Positions 59,901 to 64,000 of a DNA stretch of 64,000 nucleotides are shown here, piece after piece (position 1 is the stretch's first letter; every line of letters begins with the position of its first letter). A program made the translations under genes and the position numbers. Origin of the DNA: Trichobilharzia regenti (Eukaryota; Platyhelminthes; Trematoda; Strigeidida; Schistosomatidae). Where the stretch lies: the NCBI GenBank assembly GCA_944472135.2, contig OX235262.1, forward strand, positions 165,539,509 through 165,603,508, written 5' to 3'. The notes below the pieces were generated by a model. That model saw only the letters and a program-made list of their open reading frames with translations, did no database searches and was not told where the DNA came from.

Positions 59901-61262
59901 TTGATATCAAACAAACTCAAAGACTTGAATGCATAAGCCAAAAGTTGTCGAAAGAGTCAGTAAAGACAGCACTTTAAGTGAACATAGAGAAGACAGAGGT
60001 GAATGAAGATATATAACTTACAGTATCAACAAACAACAATCACCATGAATGGAAGAAGTTTGAAAGAAGTCAGCCTCTTCACTTACCGCTTCAACTACAC
60101 GCAACAGCATGGATGTGCATGTCAAAACTAGAATTGGTAAGGTCATACGGACCTTCATCAGTCTCAAATCAGTTTGAAGATCTTCTGCACTAAACACGAT
60201 GAAGAGGATTCAGATTTTCAACAGTAATACCAAGTCAGTTCTTCAATATAGGTCCGAATCTTAACGCTTTACGAAAAGCTTCAGACCTTCATCAATAGGT
60301 GCCCCCTCTCTGGTTCCATAACGAAAATCAGATGGCCAGCCAGAAAGGATTGGCAACAGGGAACTGTGATAACGAACCAACGAAGAACCTATAGCCCAAA
60401 AAACTTGCTGAAGAAAATGGAGATGGGTGGGATACATGCTGAGGAAACCATTGAGCGAAATCACGCGCCATGTCGTAGAGTGCTACCCAGATAGGGAATG
60501 AAAAGTTGGGATTTTGTCCGTGGGTGACAAGGAGGACACCGAGAGATCTTGGAGTCCGCTAAAGAAGACTACAGAAAAAAGAGTGGAATGGTGGTGCGCT
60601 ATTGAAGCCGTATATCCCACAGTAAATCCAAGGGAATAGTAATAATGGTGCTCTTTAATTTTGAAGTACTGTTCTACTCAGACTAAACTGCATGTTTTAG
60701 TGAGACAGTGAAGAGTTCTAATGAAAGAGCAAATAAAATAACTTCTACATACTTCTTATTAATACTCTATCATCCATCATTCACGGAGATATAACCAAAC
60801 TAACTGGATTCTTTTAATGTAAATTACCACAACCTGATGCGGAAATATTGATTTAATTTGAGATTACCAAATTAATTGATACAGAAGGCAGTATCGACAA
60901 GGGCTTTTGAGTATGCTTGTGGCAAAAGTGTGTGAAGGTTTCACGAAACTCTTCAGCAAATACAGTCTCCTAAAATAACGTATCATCAAATAAGTTGTAT
61001 GCAACCACAGAGATTAATGTACTTGGAAGATAATATAAAGATTAGCACAGACATTAGTGATAACTATAAATATGTCTCACTTTCATCAAATTCATTTTTT
61101 AAAGCCTTGACGTCATCATTAGAACCACATATTCGGTAGACTCCAACTTCTAATAGACCTCGACGTTCAATCTCTTCGACACAAGCAGTCACTAAACGCG
61201 GTATAAATGCTTCAGATTTATGTTTTATAGTATTATTTGCATTATTTCTGTCACTTGAAACT
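41706..61262 (-). CDS. RhoGAP-domain protein (3' part, four exons)
   Basis: Exons 61081-61262, 58867-59001, 49734-49839 and 41706-41982 join with matching phases, each with GT..AG borders, to about 233 codons ending in TAA. The first exon has [29 protein letters not shown], quoted here as [14 protein letters not shown] plus GVYRICGS, in which Arg of YRICGS is the expected catalytic arginine finger. The second has [14 protein letters not shown], the third [20 protein letters not shown], and the fourth [16 protein letters not shown], matching the conserved Asn-containing RhoGAP end. Such domains speed GTP hydrolysis on Rho, Rac or Cdc42 at the membrane and cytoskeleton. The exon 1 pattern is closest, from memory, to BCR/ABR or SYD-1/RhoGAP100F; which one is unresolved. 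Upstream exons lie off the right edge or were not found. Confidence 0.82.
42103..42215 (-). repeat. Hammerhead-like SINE fragment (family 2)
   Basis: On the minus strand it reads TTTTGATGAAGAGTCCCG, GGACGAAACAGCTGTCCAG, then the family 3' end (CCAATAGTTCTCTAACC). C3 of the hammerhead core is T here, so it is probably inactive. Confidence 0.6.
42216..43034. other. RhoGAP intron: nothing recognised
   Basis: About 0.8 kb AT-rich intron DNA between two SINE copies, without frames or known repeats. Confidence 0.4.
43035..43180 (-). repeat. SM-alpha-like SINE with hammerhead
   Basis: On the minus strand, GGGTTCGAGCCTCGG (pol III B box) at about 43142-43160 is followed by a hammerhead and a 3' end ACCATCCACC. 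This is the layout of the schistosome SM-alpha family, known to encode self-cleaving hammerheads. Confidence 0.7.
43062..43111 (-). ncRNA. Hammerhead ribozyme motif (SM-alpha type, altered cleavage site)
   Basis: CATCCAG pairs with CTGGATT as helix I. CTGACGAG, the GTCCC..GGAC stem II, and GAAA are intact. Helix III is the short TGC/GCA. The triplet before the cut is AAC rather than GTC or ATC, so the essential U16.1 is lost and self-cleavage should be blocked. Confidence 0.7.
43268..44665 (-). mobile_element. RTE-like retrotransposon fragment (family A)
   Basis: On the minus strand the RT half reads [29 protein letters not shown] (motif A) and [14 protein letters not shown] (motif B with one inserted base). 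The C-terminal region is decayed, and the end shows GAAGCCTTATGTTCCC with an AAT-rich tail. Frameshifts occur throughout. It is longer on the 5' side than the other family A copies. Confidence 0.78.
44102..44311 (-). pseudogene. RTE reverse transcriptase fragment (family A)
   Basis: [19 protein letters not shown] (motif B with an extra residue) and a weak DAKTLEDLD. The catalytic FADD has been lost to a frameshift near 44120. Confidence 0.7.
44666..45653. other. RhoGAP intron with a possible hammerhead relic
   Basis: Mostly featureless AT-rich DNA. At 44872-44965 a GC-richer stretch reads CTCTCTGAGCTGAG, then CACCGATGAGCTTGG, then CGAACGAAACGCC. The order CNGAUGA, stem, GAAAC resembles a hammerhead with mutated U4 and a decayed stem II. 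Its flank resembles the arm of the palindrome at 33692. Confidence 0.4.
45654..48245 (+). mobile_element. RTE-like retrotransposon, 5'-truncated, RT open (family B)
   Basis: The copy starts inside the endonuclease domain ([18 protein letters not shown]) and runs through an uninterrupted RT frame to a 185-bp 3' UTR. The UTR ends GCAAAGTTCTATGTCGAAAA followed by (CAGA)n. The truncation leaves it unable to nick target DNA. Confidence 0.85.
45681..48059 (+). CDS. RTE-like ORF2: endonuclease tail, reverse transcriptase, C-terminal domain
   Basis: 792 codons are open from Met; the frame in fact continues upstream to 45654, so this Met is not the native start. Residues 1-60 are the end of the AP-type endonuclease ([18 protein letters not shown]). 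RT spans about 275-560: [43 protein letters not shown] near residue 414 (motif A), [14 protein letters not shown] near 473 (motif B), and EYADDIVLL near 517 (catalytic motif C). [22 protein letters not shown] and [20 protein letters not shown] follow, as in RTE-clade proteins. Intact elements copy their RNA at nicked DNA. All RT residues look intact, so this is the youngest-looking coding copy in the window. Confidence 0.88.
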   Translation: MFLVSTNFKHKERHCLTWRPPSSNQRWTQIDHIAISYRWRGSVGDCRSFWNTCVDTDHALVRARVCLRLNGRRKQLAVKPSRPQLDQETKSVFEEELAKHISVFDSCAHPEEAWKNIQAAIDTAVKAVNKVNPKVSKNHWISTASSELIDARRLIPASSEFNEERKLHKRKLTKSLRKDREQWWATKAKEMEKASRIGNTRQLFGLIRETGGRRQIISETISEKNGTIISSQDRRLDRWKEHYEEQFNLPTATLNLPSIQHLPEWDIDTGPPSLTEVTKAVTNLKLGKAAGPDGMTPEVFKYGGDSLLSGLTEVLGSVWESEEVPSGWCKSLIIPIYKKGDKSSCDNHRGISLTNIVSKVLGSIIMRRLSGAREAQTRESQAGFRPGRGCIDHIFTLRQILEHRHSYRRPTVIIFLDLKAAFDSVDREVLWRCLAVKGIPRKYIALIKALYSYSYSQVRAYGELSSELMTTSGVRQGCPLSPFLFNFIIDVLMDLTLGDFSDSGIDLLPGNNLVDLEYADDIVLLGEDADEMQSLLNTLSRNLRMFGMRFAPAKCKMMLQDWTTSTPSLKIGSEVVEHVDRFTYLGSTISPNGLISDEISARIQGARFAFVSLRRLWRRRDVRLSTKGRVYCSSVRSVLLYGCETWPLRVEDMKRLAVFDHRCLRSISRVKWHNKVSNMEVRRRVLGKQGKSIDEVVKLQRLRWLGHVLRMPSHRLPRRAMLADIGSGWKKASGGQTKTWHQSMKSTTVGLSHVGRCRLPGWGPRDGKNLWLETIGDMAQNRSQWRRCIHSL
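48318..48973 (+). mobile_element. RTE-like retrotransposon 3' fragment (family A)
   Basis: It begins at GGAGGAACCTGGAAGAAAC (homologous to about 3799) and ends with an AATAATAATAAT tail. The translations give [20 protein letters not shown] and [16 protein letters not shown] in the plus frame at 48694-49059. Several small indels and frameshifts are present. Confidence 0.78.
48974..49733. other. RhoGAP intron: nothing recognised
   Basis: About 0.75 kb of AT-rich intron DNA directly 3' (in gene sense) of exon three. No motif was seen. Confidence 0.4.
49734..49839 (-). CDS. RhoGAP exon, third
   Basis: The acceptor TCTTAG precedes 49839 and the donor GTAAGT starts at 49733. 106 bp; it completes GAA from the previous exon and reads [20 protein letters not shown], then [13 protein letters not shown]. 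Too short to appear as a long frame; found by phase and domain match. Confidence 0.78.
49840..50369. other. RhoGAP intron with a family 2 SINE fragment
   Basis: Mostly featureless. A decayed family 2 copy on the minus strand occupies about 50195-50310 (TGACAAGTACCAAACTAGGA, then CCAGTACACCC and the GGTTATCTAATTG end). The core is mutated. Confidence 0.5.
50370..50796 (-). mobile_element. RTE-like retrotransposon 3' fragment (family A)
   Basis: On the minus strand it carries [31 protein letters not shown], and [16 protein letters not shown], then GAAGCCCTATGTTCCTC and a TAATAATAAT tail. It is nearly identical to 4020-4435, so the two copies are close relatives. It is 5'-truncated. Confidence 0.82.
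50797..51103. other. RhoGAP intron: nothing recognised
   Basis: AT-rich spacer between the RTE fragment and the Merlin element. Confidence 0.4.
51104..52203 (-). mobile_element. Merlin-type DNA transposon
   Basis: Inverted ends of about 60 bp or more face each other (about 51104-51170 and 52135-52203). Both contain AATAGACACCAA and AAATGACCTTG, then AACAACCAAT, read inward. Between them is a DDE transposase of the IS1016/IS1595-related Merlin superfamily, a group described earlier from schistosomes. Exact outer ends and the target duplication could not be settled by eye. Size is about 1.1 kb, so it is nearly full length. Confidence 0.75.
51344..52060 (-). pseudogene. Merlin transposase, frameshifted near its N-terminus
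   Basis: From 51964 down, 206 codons are open. They hold the DDE catalytic core: D/E in [10 protein letters not shown] with KMNRGR after it, D in [31 protein letters not shown] with the last E, and HLKKRIR. Upstream, [10 protein letters not shown] and [13 protein letters not shown] give the first half of an N-terminal zinc ribbon. After a frame change near 52008, [17 protein letters not shown] gives the second half. Merlin transposases cut and paste DNA. The frameshift (or a base error) breaks the single frame; otherwise the protein looks well kept. Confidence 0.75.
52265..52430 (+). repeat. SM-alpha-like SINE with decayed hammerhead
   Basis: The B-box-like GGGTTTGAGTTTCAGTGGG (52317-52335) is followed at 52365-52414 by a hammerhead-like region: ACATCCAG, ATGACGAG, GGGACTAAA, TGTGCATCCTGGAT. 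C3 of the core is A, and GAAA is TAAA. Helix I and the ATC triplet remain. It is likely inactive. Confidence 0.6.
52431..53129. other. RhoGAP intron: nothing recognised
   Basis: AT-rich DNA with a short (GAGT)n run at about 52964-52980. No gene feature. Confidence 0.4.
53130..53404 (+). repeat. Hammerhead-like SINE copy (family 2)
   Basis: It has GAGACCCAAATTAGGACGAA and GTGTCCAGTACTC followed by the family end GTGGTTCTCTAATTGAT. The CTGATGA core is CTGCCGA here. Near full length, with the 5' head (GGGAGTGAGGACAAATGC) still visible. Confidence 0.55.
53405..54009. other. RhoGAP intron: nothing recognised
   Basis: AT-rich intron DNA, no motif seen. Confidence 0.4.
54010..54125. repeat. SM-alpha-like SINE ends in inverted orientation
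   Basis: A minus-strand hammerhead relic (54031-54080: GACATCCGGATGACGAG, GTCCC stem, AAAA for GAAA, GCGCATC) is followed by a plus-strand 3' end (GCGCATCCTTGATTCCACTG, then ACCATCCACC). The pair folds back on itself. Confidence 0.55.
54126..54489. other. RhoGAP intron: nothing certain
   Basis: Two short similar words (GAAGCATCTGCCGATATCTC and CGCTTCGACGATATCTGG) frame this stretch. They may be flanks copied together with the SINE pairs. No gene seen. Confidence 0.35.
54490..54680 (+). repeat. SM-alpha-like SINE with inverted ends
   Basis: The right half has ACATCCAGATGACGAG and GGGCATCCTGAATTCCACTG. The left end (GGTGGATGGTGACTGAC..AATTCAGGATGC) is its inverted partner, so the unit folds back. 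Stem II and GAAA are lost. Confidence 0.55.
54681..55094. other. RhoGAP intron: nothing recognised
   Basis: AT-rich intron DNA without frames or repeats that I know. Confidence 0.4.
55095..55325 (-). repeat. tRNA-Gly-like SINE, best copy
   Basis: The minus-strand head (55325-55252, 74 nt) folds like a tRNA: GCGTGGG pairs with CCCACGC at the ends, GGTTCAGCTGTAGAAT is an A box as in tRNA-Gly, and GGCTTCGATCCCC is a B box. The body follows. The tail reads TTGAAGTCCTATGTTCCACT then AAAAAATAATAG, resembling the 3' end of family A RTE elements (GAAGCCCTATGTTCCTCTAG). SINEs often borrow the tail of the element that copies them. Confidence 0.65.
55326..55917. other. RhoGAP intron: nothing recognised
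   Basis: About 0.6 kb of AT-rich DNA between two tRNA-Gly-like SINE copies. Confidence 0.4.
55918..56162 (-). repeat. tRNA-Gly-like SINE, decayed copy
   Basis: The minus strand shows CAGCAGTTCAGCAGTAGGAT (A-box region), GGTTCCGTTCC (B box), and a GGAAGTCCTATGG tail. Same orientation as the copy at 55095. Confidence 0.55.
56163..56579. other. RhoGAP intron: nothing recognised
   Basis: AT-rich intron DNA, no motif seen. Confidence 0.4.
56580..58010 (-). mobile_element. RTE-like retrotransposon fragment (family B)
   Basis: On the minus strand it starts at [13 protein letters not shown] and carries [56 protein letters not shown], then decayed RT and C-terminal parts ([16 protein letters not shown]). 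It ends in GCAAAGCTCTATGTTGAAAC like the other family B copies. Frameshifts separate the pieces, and part of the RT between 57120 and 57560 is badly worn. It is 5'-truncated. Confidence 0.8.
57568..57999 (-). pseudogene. RTE reverse transcriptase fragment (family B)
   Basis: 143 open codons cover the RT N-terminal motifs up to [15 protein letters not shown]. Motif A (FLDLKAAFD) lies beyond a frameshift near 57560. Confidence 0.78.
58235..58426 (-). repeat. Hammerhead-like SINE copy (family 2), left member of a head-to-head pair
   Basis: On the minus strand: GGTCCTGGGTTCGAATCTCG (B box), then GCGTACTGCTGAAGAG, the TAGTCCC..GGAC stem, GAAACAGCTAGCTGTCCAGT, and the family 3' end. The core has CTGCTGA for CTGATGA. 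It faces the copy at 58427. Confidence 0.65.
58427..58706 (+). repeat. Hammerhead-like SINE copy (family 2), right member of the pair
   Basis: Near full length. The head CAGCGGGTCGGGTGTGAGG, the B box GGTTCGAATCCCGG (58573-58588 region), the hammerhead-like motif, and the end TTCTCTAACTAATGTCAGC are all present. It is the best preserved family 2 copy here. Confidence 0.7.
58596..58641 (+). ncRNA. Hammerhead-like motif, family 2 (best copy)
   Basis: GTACTG and CAGTAC form helix I. CTGATGA is intact, then AGA, then a GTCC..GGAC stem II with loop CAAACTA. GAAAC and CAACTGTC follow, ending in the cleavable triplet GTC. The three extra bases AGA between CTGATGA and stem II are unlike the standard fold but are kept in all family copies that can be read. 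Confidence 0.55.
58867..59001 (-). CDS. RhoGAP exon, central part
   Basis: The acceptor AATTTCAG precedes 59001 and the donor GTAAGC starts at 58866. 135 bp; with the A from the previous exon it starts Ser-Cys-Thr-Leu and includes [20 protein letters not shown], the usual L-K-x-F-x-x-x-LP-E-P/S-L helix. Confidence 0.8.
59002..59747. other. RhoGAP intron with a (GT)n repeat
   Basis: AT-rich DNA; a microsatellite of about eight GT units lies at 59198-59215. Nothing else is recognised. Confidence 0.45.
59748..60645 (+). mobile_element. RTE-like retrotransposon fragment (family A), old
   Basis: It starts at AGGAGTAAGACAAGGGTGTC (motif B region, homologous to about 3488) and ends near an AGTAATAATGG tail. 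The order of recognisable words matches the copy at 3387, but stops and frameshifts are common throughout and the catalytic FADD is lost. Confidence 0.7.
60646..61080. other. RhoGAP intron: nothing recognised
   Basis: AT-rich intron DNA up to the donor of the arginine-finger exon. Confidence 0.4.
61081..61262 (-). CDS. RhoGAP exon with arginine finger
   Basis: The acceptor TTTCAG precedes 61262 and the donor GTGAGA starts at 61080. It begins by completing a codon (two bases come from a missing exon) and ends one base into the Ser codon of FDES. The arginine finger lies in GVYRICGS. Confidence 0.8.
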
Positions 61263-61594
61263 CTGAAACATAAACAATAATTGTACAATGTCAGTGAATC
61301 AGCATGCCTTTAAGAAATTTTGTATATGTATGCTTACCGCTTTAAAGTTTTGTACATACCACCTAATCACCTCAATTGATGAAAGTAACAGAAACTAAAC
61401 TGTAATTCTCAAAAAGTGTCACTACAATTTATCCACTTAGGCAGGGGGTGGTGCACAGTTCAAAGAGAGGCTTTGAAAGAAATACATTGTTCCTCCTTTT
61501 TTAGAAATACTTGAAATTTGATGAATTCATTAAATCCTGCTTTTTTTTAACCTTTATTGTTTGTTTTAAATACTTGAAAAATTGATCTGATGCT
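61263..61594. other. Upstream RhoGAP intron: nothing recognised
   Basis: It must be intron, since the exon at 61081 starts inside a codon. No second exon was found here. Confidence 0.4.
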
Positions 61595-61956
61595 CACTAG
61601 CGACTGGCCATATTCAGGCAGTGACCTGGGGTCCTAGTGAAAAGCTGTAACCAGTAGGGTGAAGCAGGTTGAAGGTGAGGCAGTAACTCATCGAGGAGGA
61701 CTATGCAAAGTGGTCACGCTATGTCATGAATTGGCAGAAATTAGACTTCATGCGCTGGCCATCGGATAGGGTGTCAGTGGCTTAATGGTCTACGAGGTCG
61801 CTAACCATATAACTAGAAGATCCTGGGTTCGAACCCAGGTGGAGGGTGCGTACTGATGAAGAGTCTCAAACTAGGACCCAAAAAGCTGTCCAGTACTCCT
61901 TGCAGATTTTCCAATGGTTCTCTAACTGATGTCAGCTCATCATGAAATCCTCCAAC
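61595..61956 (+). repeat. Hammerhead-like SINE, near full length (family 2)
   Basis: About 360 bp. The B box GGGTTCGAACCCAGG (61829-61845) precedes GTACTGATGAAGAGTCTC, AAACTAGGACCCAAAAAGC, and TGTCCAGTACTCC, then the end TTCTCTAACTGATGTCAGC. GAAA is changed to CCAAA-like sequence, so this copy should not cleave. It gives the best view of the family's whole length. Confidence 0.65.
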
Positions 61957-62451
61957 CAAGAAATACATTACACATTTCAGACAAACTACGAATTACTCCT
62001 GAAGGAATAATAAGCCTAGCGAATGATAAACCTGGTATAAAGTTGTTACAATTAATTTTAAAAAAACCCAGTGAATTCCATTCAGACAATGGAAAACATC
62101 ACTGTTGTGTTGTGAAGTTGGCTTTGTTTTTTAGAAAGAAAAACATGGAAAAGTTTTTGATGAAATATAACCCGCGTACTCTTCTCTGGATTGTGGTAGA
62201 TAATTTAATAATAACCCAGAGTCAACGTTGGACTTCTAAACTTTATTTGTCTTAGAAATTATTCCCCTACAAACTAGTAATTCTTGACAGATTTTTAAGA
62301 AATTAAAGACAGAGAGTATTCATCAGGTGGGAGGTATGTTTTAATCATATTTAGTTTATATAGATAAATAATCCTTGATTAGCAACTAACTTCCATTAAA
62401 CTAGTGCACTGAAGAGCTTGATAAGTTCATTATATATACATATATTAGCTT
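61957..62451. other. No certain gene; one unexplained plus-strand frame
   Basis: A plus-strand frame of 108 codons (61929-62255) starts inside the SINE and has no recognised domain. I do not call it a gene. The rest is AT-rich. Confidence 0.35.
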
Positions 62452-63385
62452 AACTGTTACTCCTCGGAGTTCCAAGTGGAAATAAGGGTTTCAGCAGAAT
62501 ATCTCCACTTTGTCCTGTTCCTCTCAGTCCTCTTCACCTGTCCCCACGATTGCCCATGAGCTTTTGTCTCTTCCTCAAACAGTCTGCTTCATTTCACCTT
62601 ACGAATACACACTCACCTCACCATTTCCTATTCGAATTCCACTCGAGGTTCCAACGGTCTCCTCAGTTTGTGTCTCATCCATCTCCGTTTTCTTCAGAAT
62701 ATTTGTTTGGCGATAGATTTTGATTGGTTCGTTGGTTCACAGAGTTTCCATGTTACTCATTCTTTCTGGTTGGCCCCTTTGATCTTCACTATGCAACGAA
62801 TGAATGCAATGAATGAAAGTCTGAAGCCTGTCTGAAGTACTTTTGGAGGTGAGTTAAATCTGTGAACCATAAAGAAGACGTGACTTAATATTGGTAGTGA
62901 AAGTTCGAATTTGATTGTTTGTGCTGAATACAGAACTTCTGTTCTGCCTTTCCCATTTTTTTTTCGACATTCTCATTTATACCAACTACTTGTATAGTTG
63001 AAATGACGCTTTCTGGTCAGATATATGAAAGAAGTAACTTCCCTCATATTTCTTCCACTGATAGGAGTTGGTGACTGTTGTTGTTATTGTTGGCTGGTTA
63101 GTTGGGTGTCTTCATCACCTCCTTTTTCTCTATGTATATATGAAGTCCTATCTTCACTGCTTCTTTAGTTAAGTAAGTCTTCGGATTTATGTGACATCAG
63201 AGATAAATCATCGACGAAATCCGAAACTTCCAGAGTTTTCCTACTGGTCCAATGCACTTCTGTCTTCTCGCTTCCCAAGTTAAGTGTGTTACATGATCTA
63301 GTCCATCGCAGTTGGGGGGTCATTATCAGTGATAGTATGCAGCCTTGTCTAACTCCAGAATTCATTTCATTGGCTTAGCTAGATA
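62452..63385 (-). mobile_element. RTE-like retrotransposon fragment (family A), old
   Basis: On the minus strand MNSGVRQGCILS (motif B) is followed by WTSRKTLEVSDFVDDLSLMS (motif C, with FVDD for FADD). The decayed C-terminal region ends in GAAACCCTTATTTCCACTTG. Multiple frameshifts. It is 5'-truncated just upstream of motif B. Confidence 0.72.
63165..63365 (-). pseudogene. RTE reverse transcriptase fragment (family A)
   Basis: 66 open codons with SGVRQGCILSL and DFVDDLSLMSHKSEDL. The Ala of the FADD motif is Val. Confidence 0.7.
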
Positions 63386-64000
63386 TTTTCGTTGTCATTG
63401 TTCATTTGGAAACTGCTAATTCAGTCGACAGGCGAATTCTTGACCACCTACATTTATGATGAAAGCCTAAATTATCATATATATTCAAGCGAATACACCT
63501 TGTAGTCTTTACCTAAATAAATTTTATCTTATTTCCATCATCCTATTCTCCAGGGTAGACTTAATAGTTGAATACGTCATTCAAATGTTTTATCCTTTTT
63601 TGTTATTCTATGCCTTTTTCTTAAATTCATTATTATTCCTCCAGACGATAAGATGCGTCTTCTCAGTTCAACTTTAGAATTGCGCACATCTTTTAATTTA
63701 ATAAAATGTTGACCTAATTTAATCAGTGAAATGTTTAGATTCTCATGGTTTTATCGTCATTTTTATCAAACACAAACACACACACACACAGGGTGTGCGT
63801 CATTTATGATTACTCTCATTACCACCATGATCGCCAATGTCTGTGCTATATATTTGTAACAATGTCGGTGATTCATCCTACCACCACCGCCATCACAACT
63901 GGTTAAAACTCTGAGTCATGCGTGCTAGACTAGAGCCTGCAAAACGTCTAACTGAAAAAAAATACCATAGTCTTTTGATTTTAACATTTAGTTTCTCACT
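63386..64000. other. Right edge: no gene seen
   Basis: AT-rich DNA with a (CA)n microsatellite at about 63770-63790. It probably belongs to an upstream intron of the RhoGAP gene. Confidence 0.4.

Noticed and set aside
61929..62255. 108-codon plus-strand frame as a gene
   Set aside because: It starts inside a SINE, has no recognisable domain and lacks splice or promoter support.

Overview
The window looks like nuclear DNA of a parasitic flatworm, most likely a Schistosoma blood fluke. It is AT-rich and gene-poor, with short exons spread over tens of kilobases. There is one 36-bp intron of the micro-intron type known near schistosome 5' ends. Hammerhead-ribozyme SINEs resembling the schistosome SM-alpha family, RTE-like non-LTR elements, Penelope-like endonuclease fragments and a Merlin transposon add to the case. 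The species cannot be fixed from the sequence alone.

Two split host genes can be read, both on the minus strand. The first (62-10341, continuing off the left edge) starts with a signal peptide and encodes at least 2.3 immunoglobulin domains of the lachesin/IgLON type. Five exons join in phase to give 264 residues. The second (41706-61262, 5' part off the right edge) encodes a RhoGAP domain on four exons whose phases all fit. Its arginine-finger motif and the usual stop-side end are present. Almost everything in its introns is transposon relic.

Between the two genes (about 10.4-41.7 kb) lies mostly repeat DNA. Its centre is a nested structure. A Ty3/gypsy-type LTR retrotransposon (12621-34109, minus strand, 192-bp LTRs, 5-bp target duplication ATTGC) carries a second retroelement inside its pol region. 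That second element (14508-32712) is not one copy. It is a head-to-tail array of five internal regions and six shared LTRs (319-320 bp) with a period of 3577-3578 bp. Each internal region has one long minus-strand reading frame (653 codons plus stop) with a DUF1759-type, BEL/Pao-like gag region, and no reverse transcriptase, so the element is non-autonomous. All five frames carry at least one stop codon, in a pattern that helps trace how the array grew.

The remaining DNA holds RTE-like fragments of two families (one an intact 792-residue RT frame at 45681-48059), two Penelope-like GIY-YIG endonuclease fragments (one flanked by 255-bp inverted arms), and a Merlin-type transposase. There are also three SINE-like families (SM-alpha-like, a second hammerhead-like family, and a tRNA-Gly-like family). 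A 112-bp near-perfect palindrome with a hammerhead-like centre is inserted in the gypsy gag. The most notable items are the tandem LTR-retroelement array and the family of hammerhead-like palindromes and SINEs.
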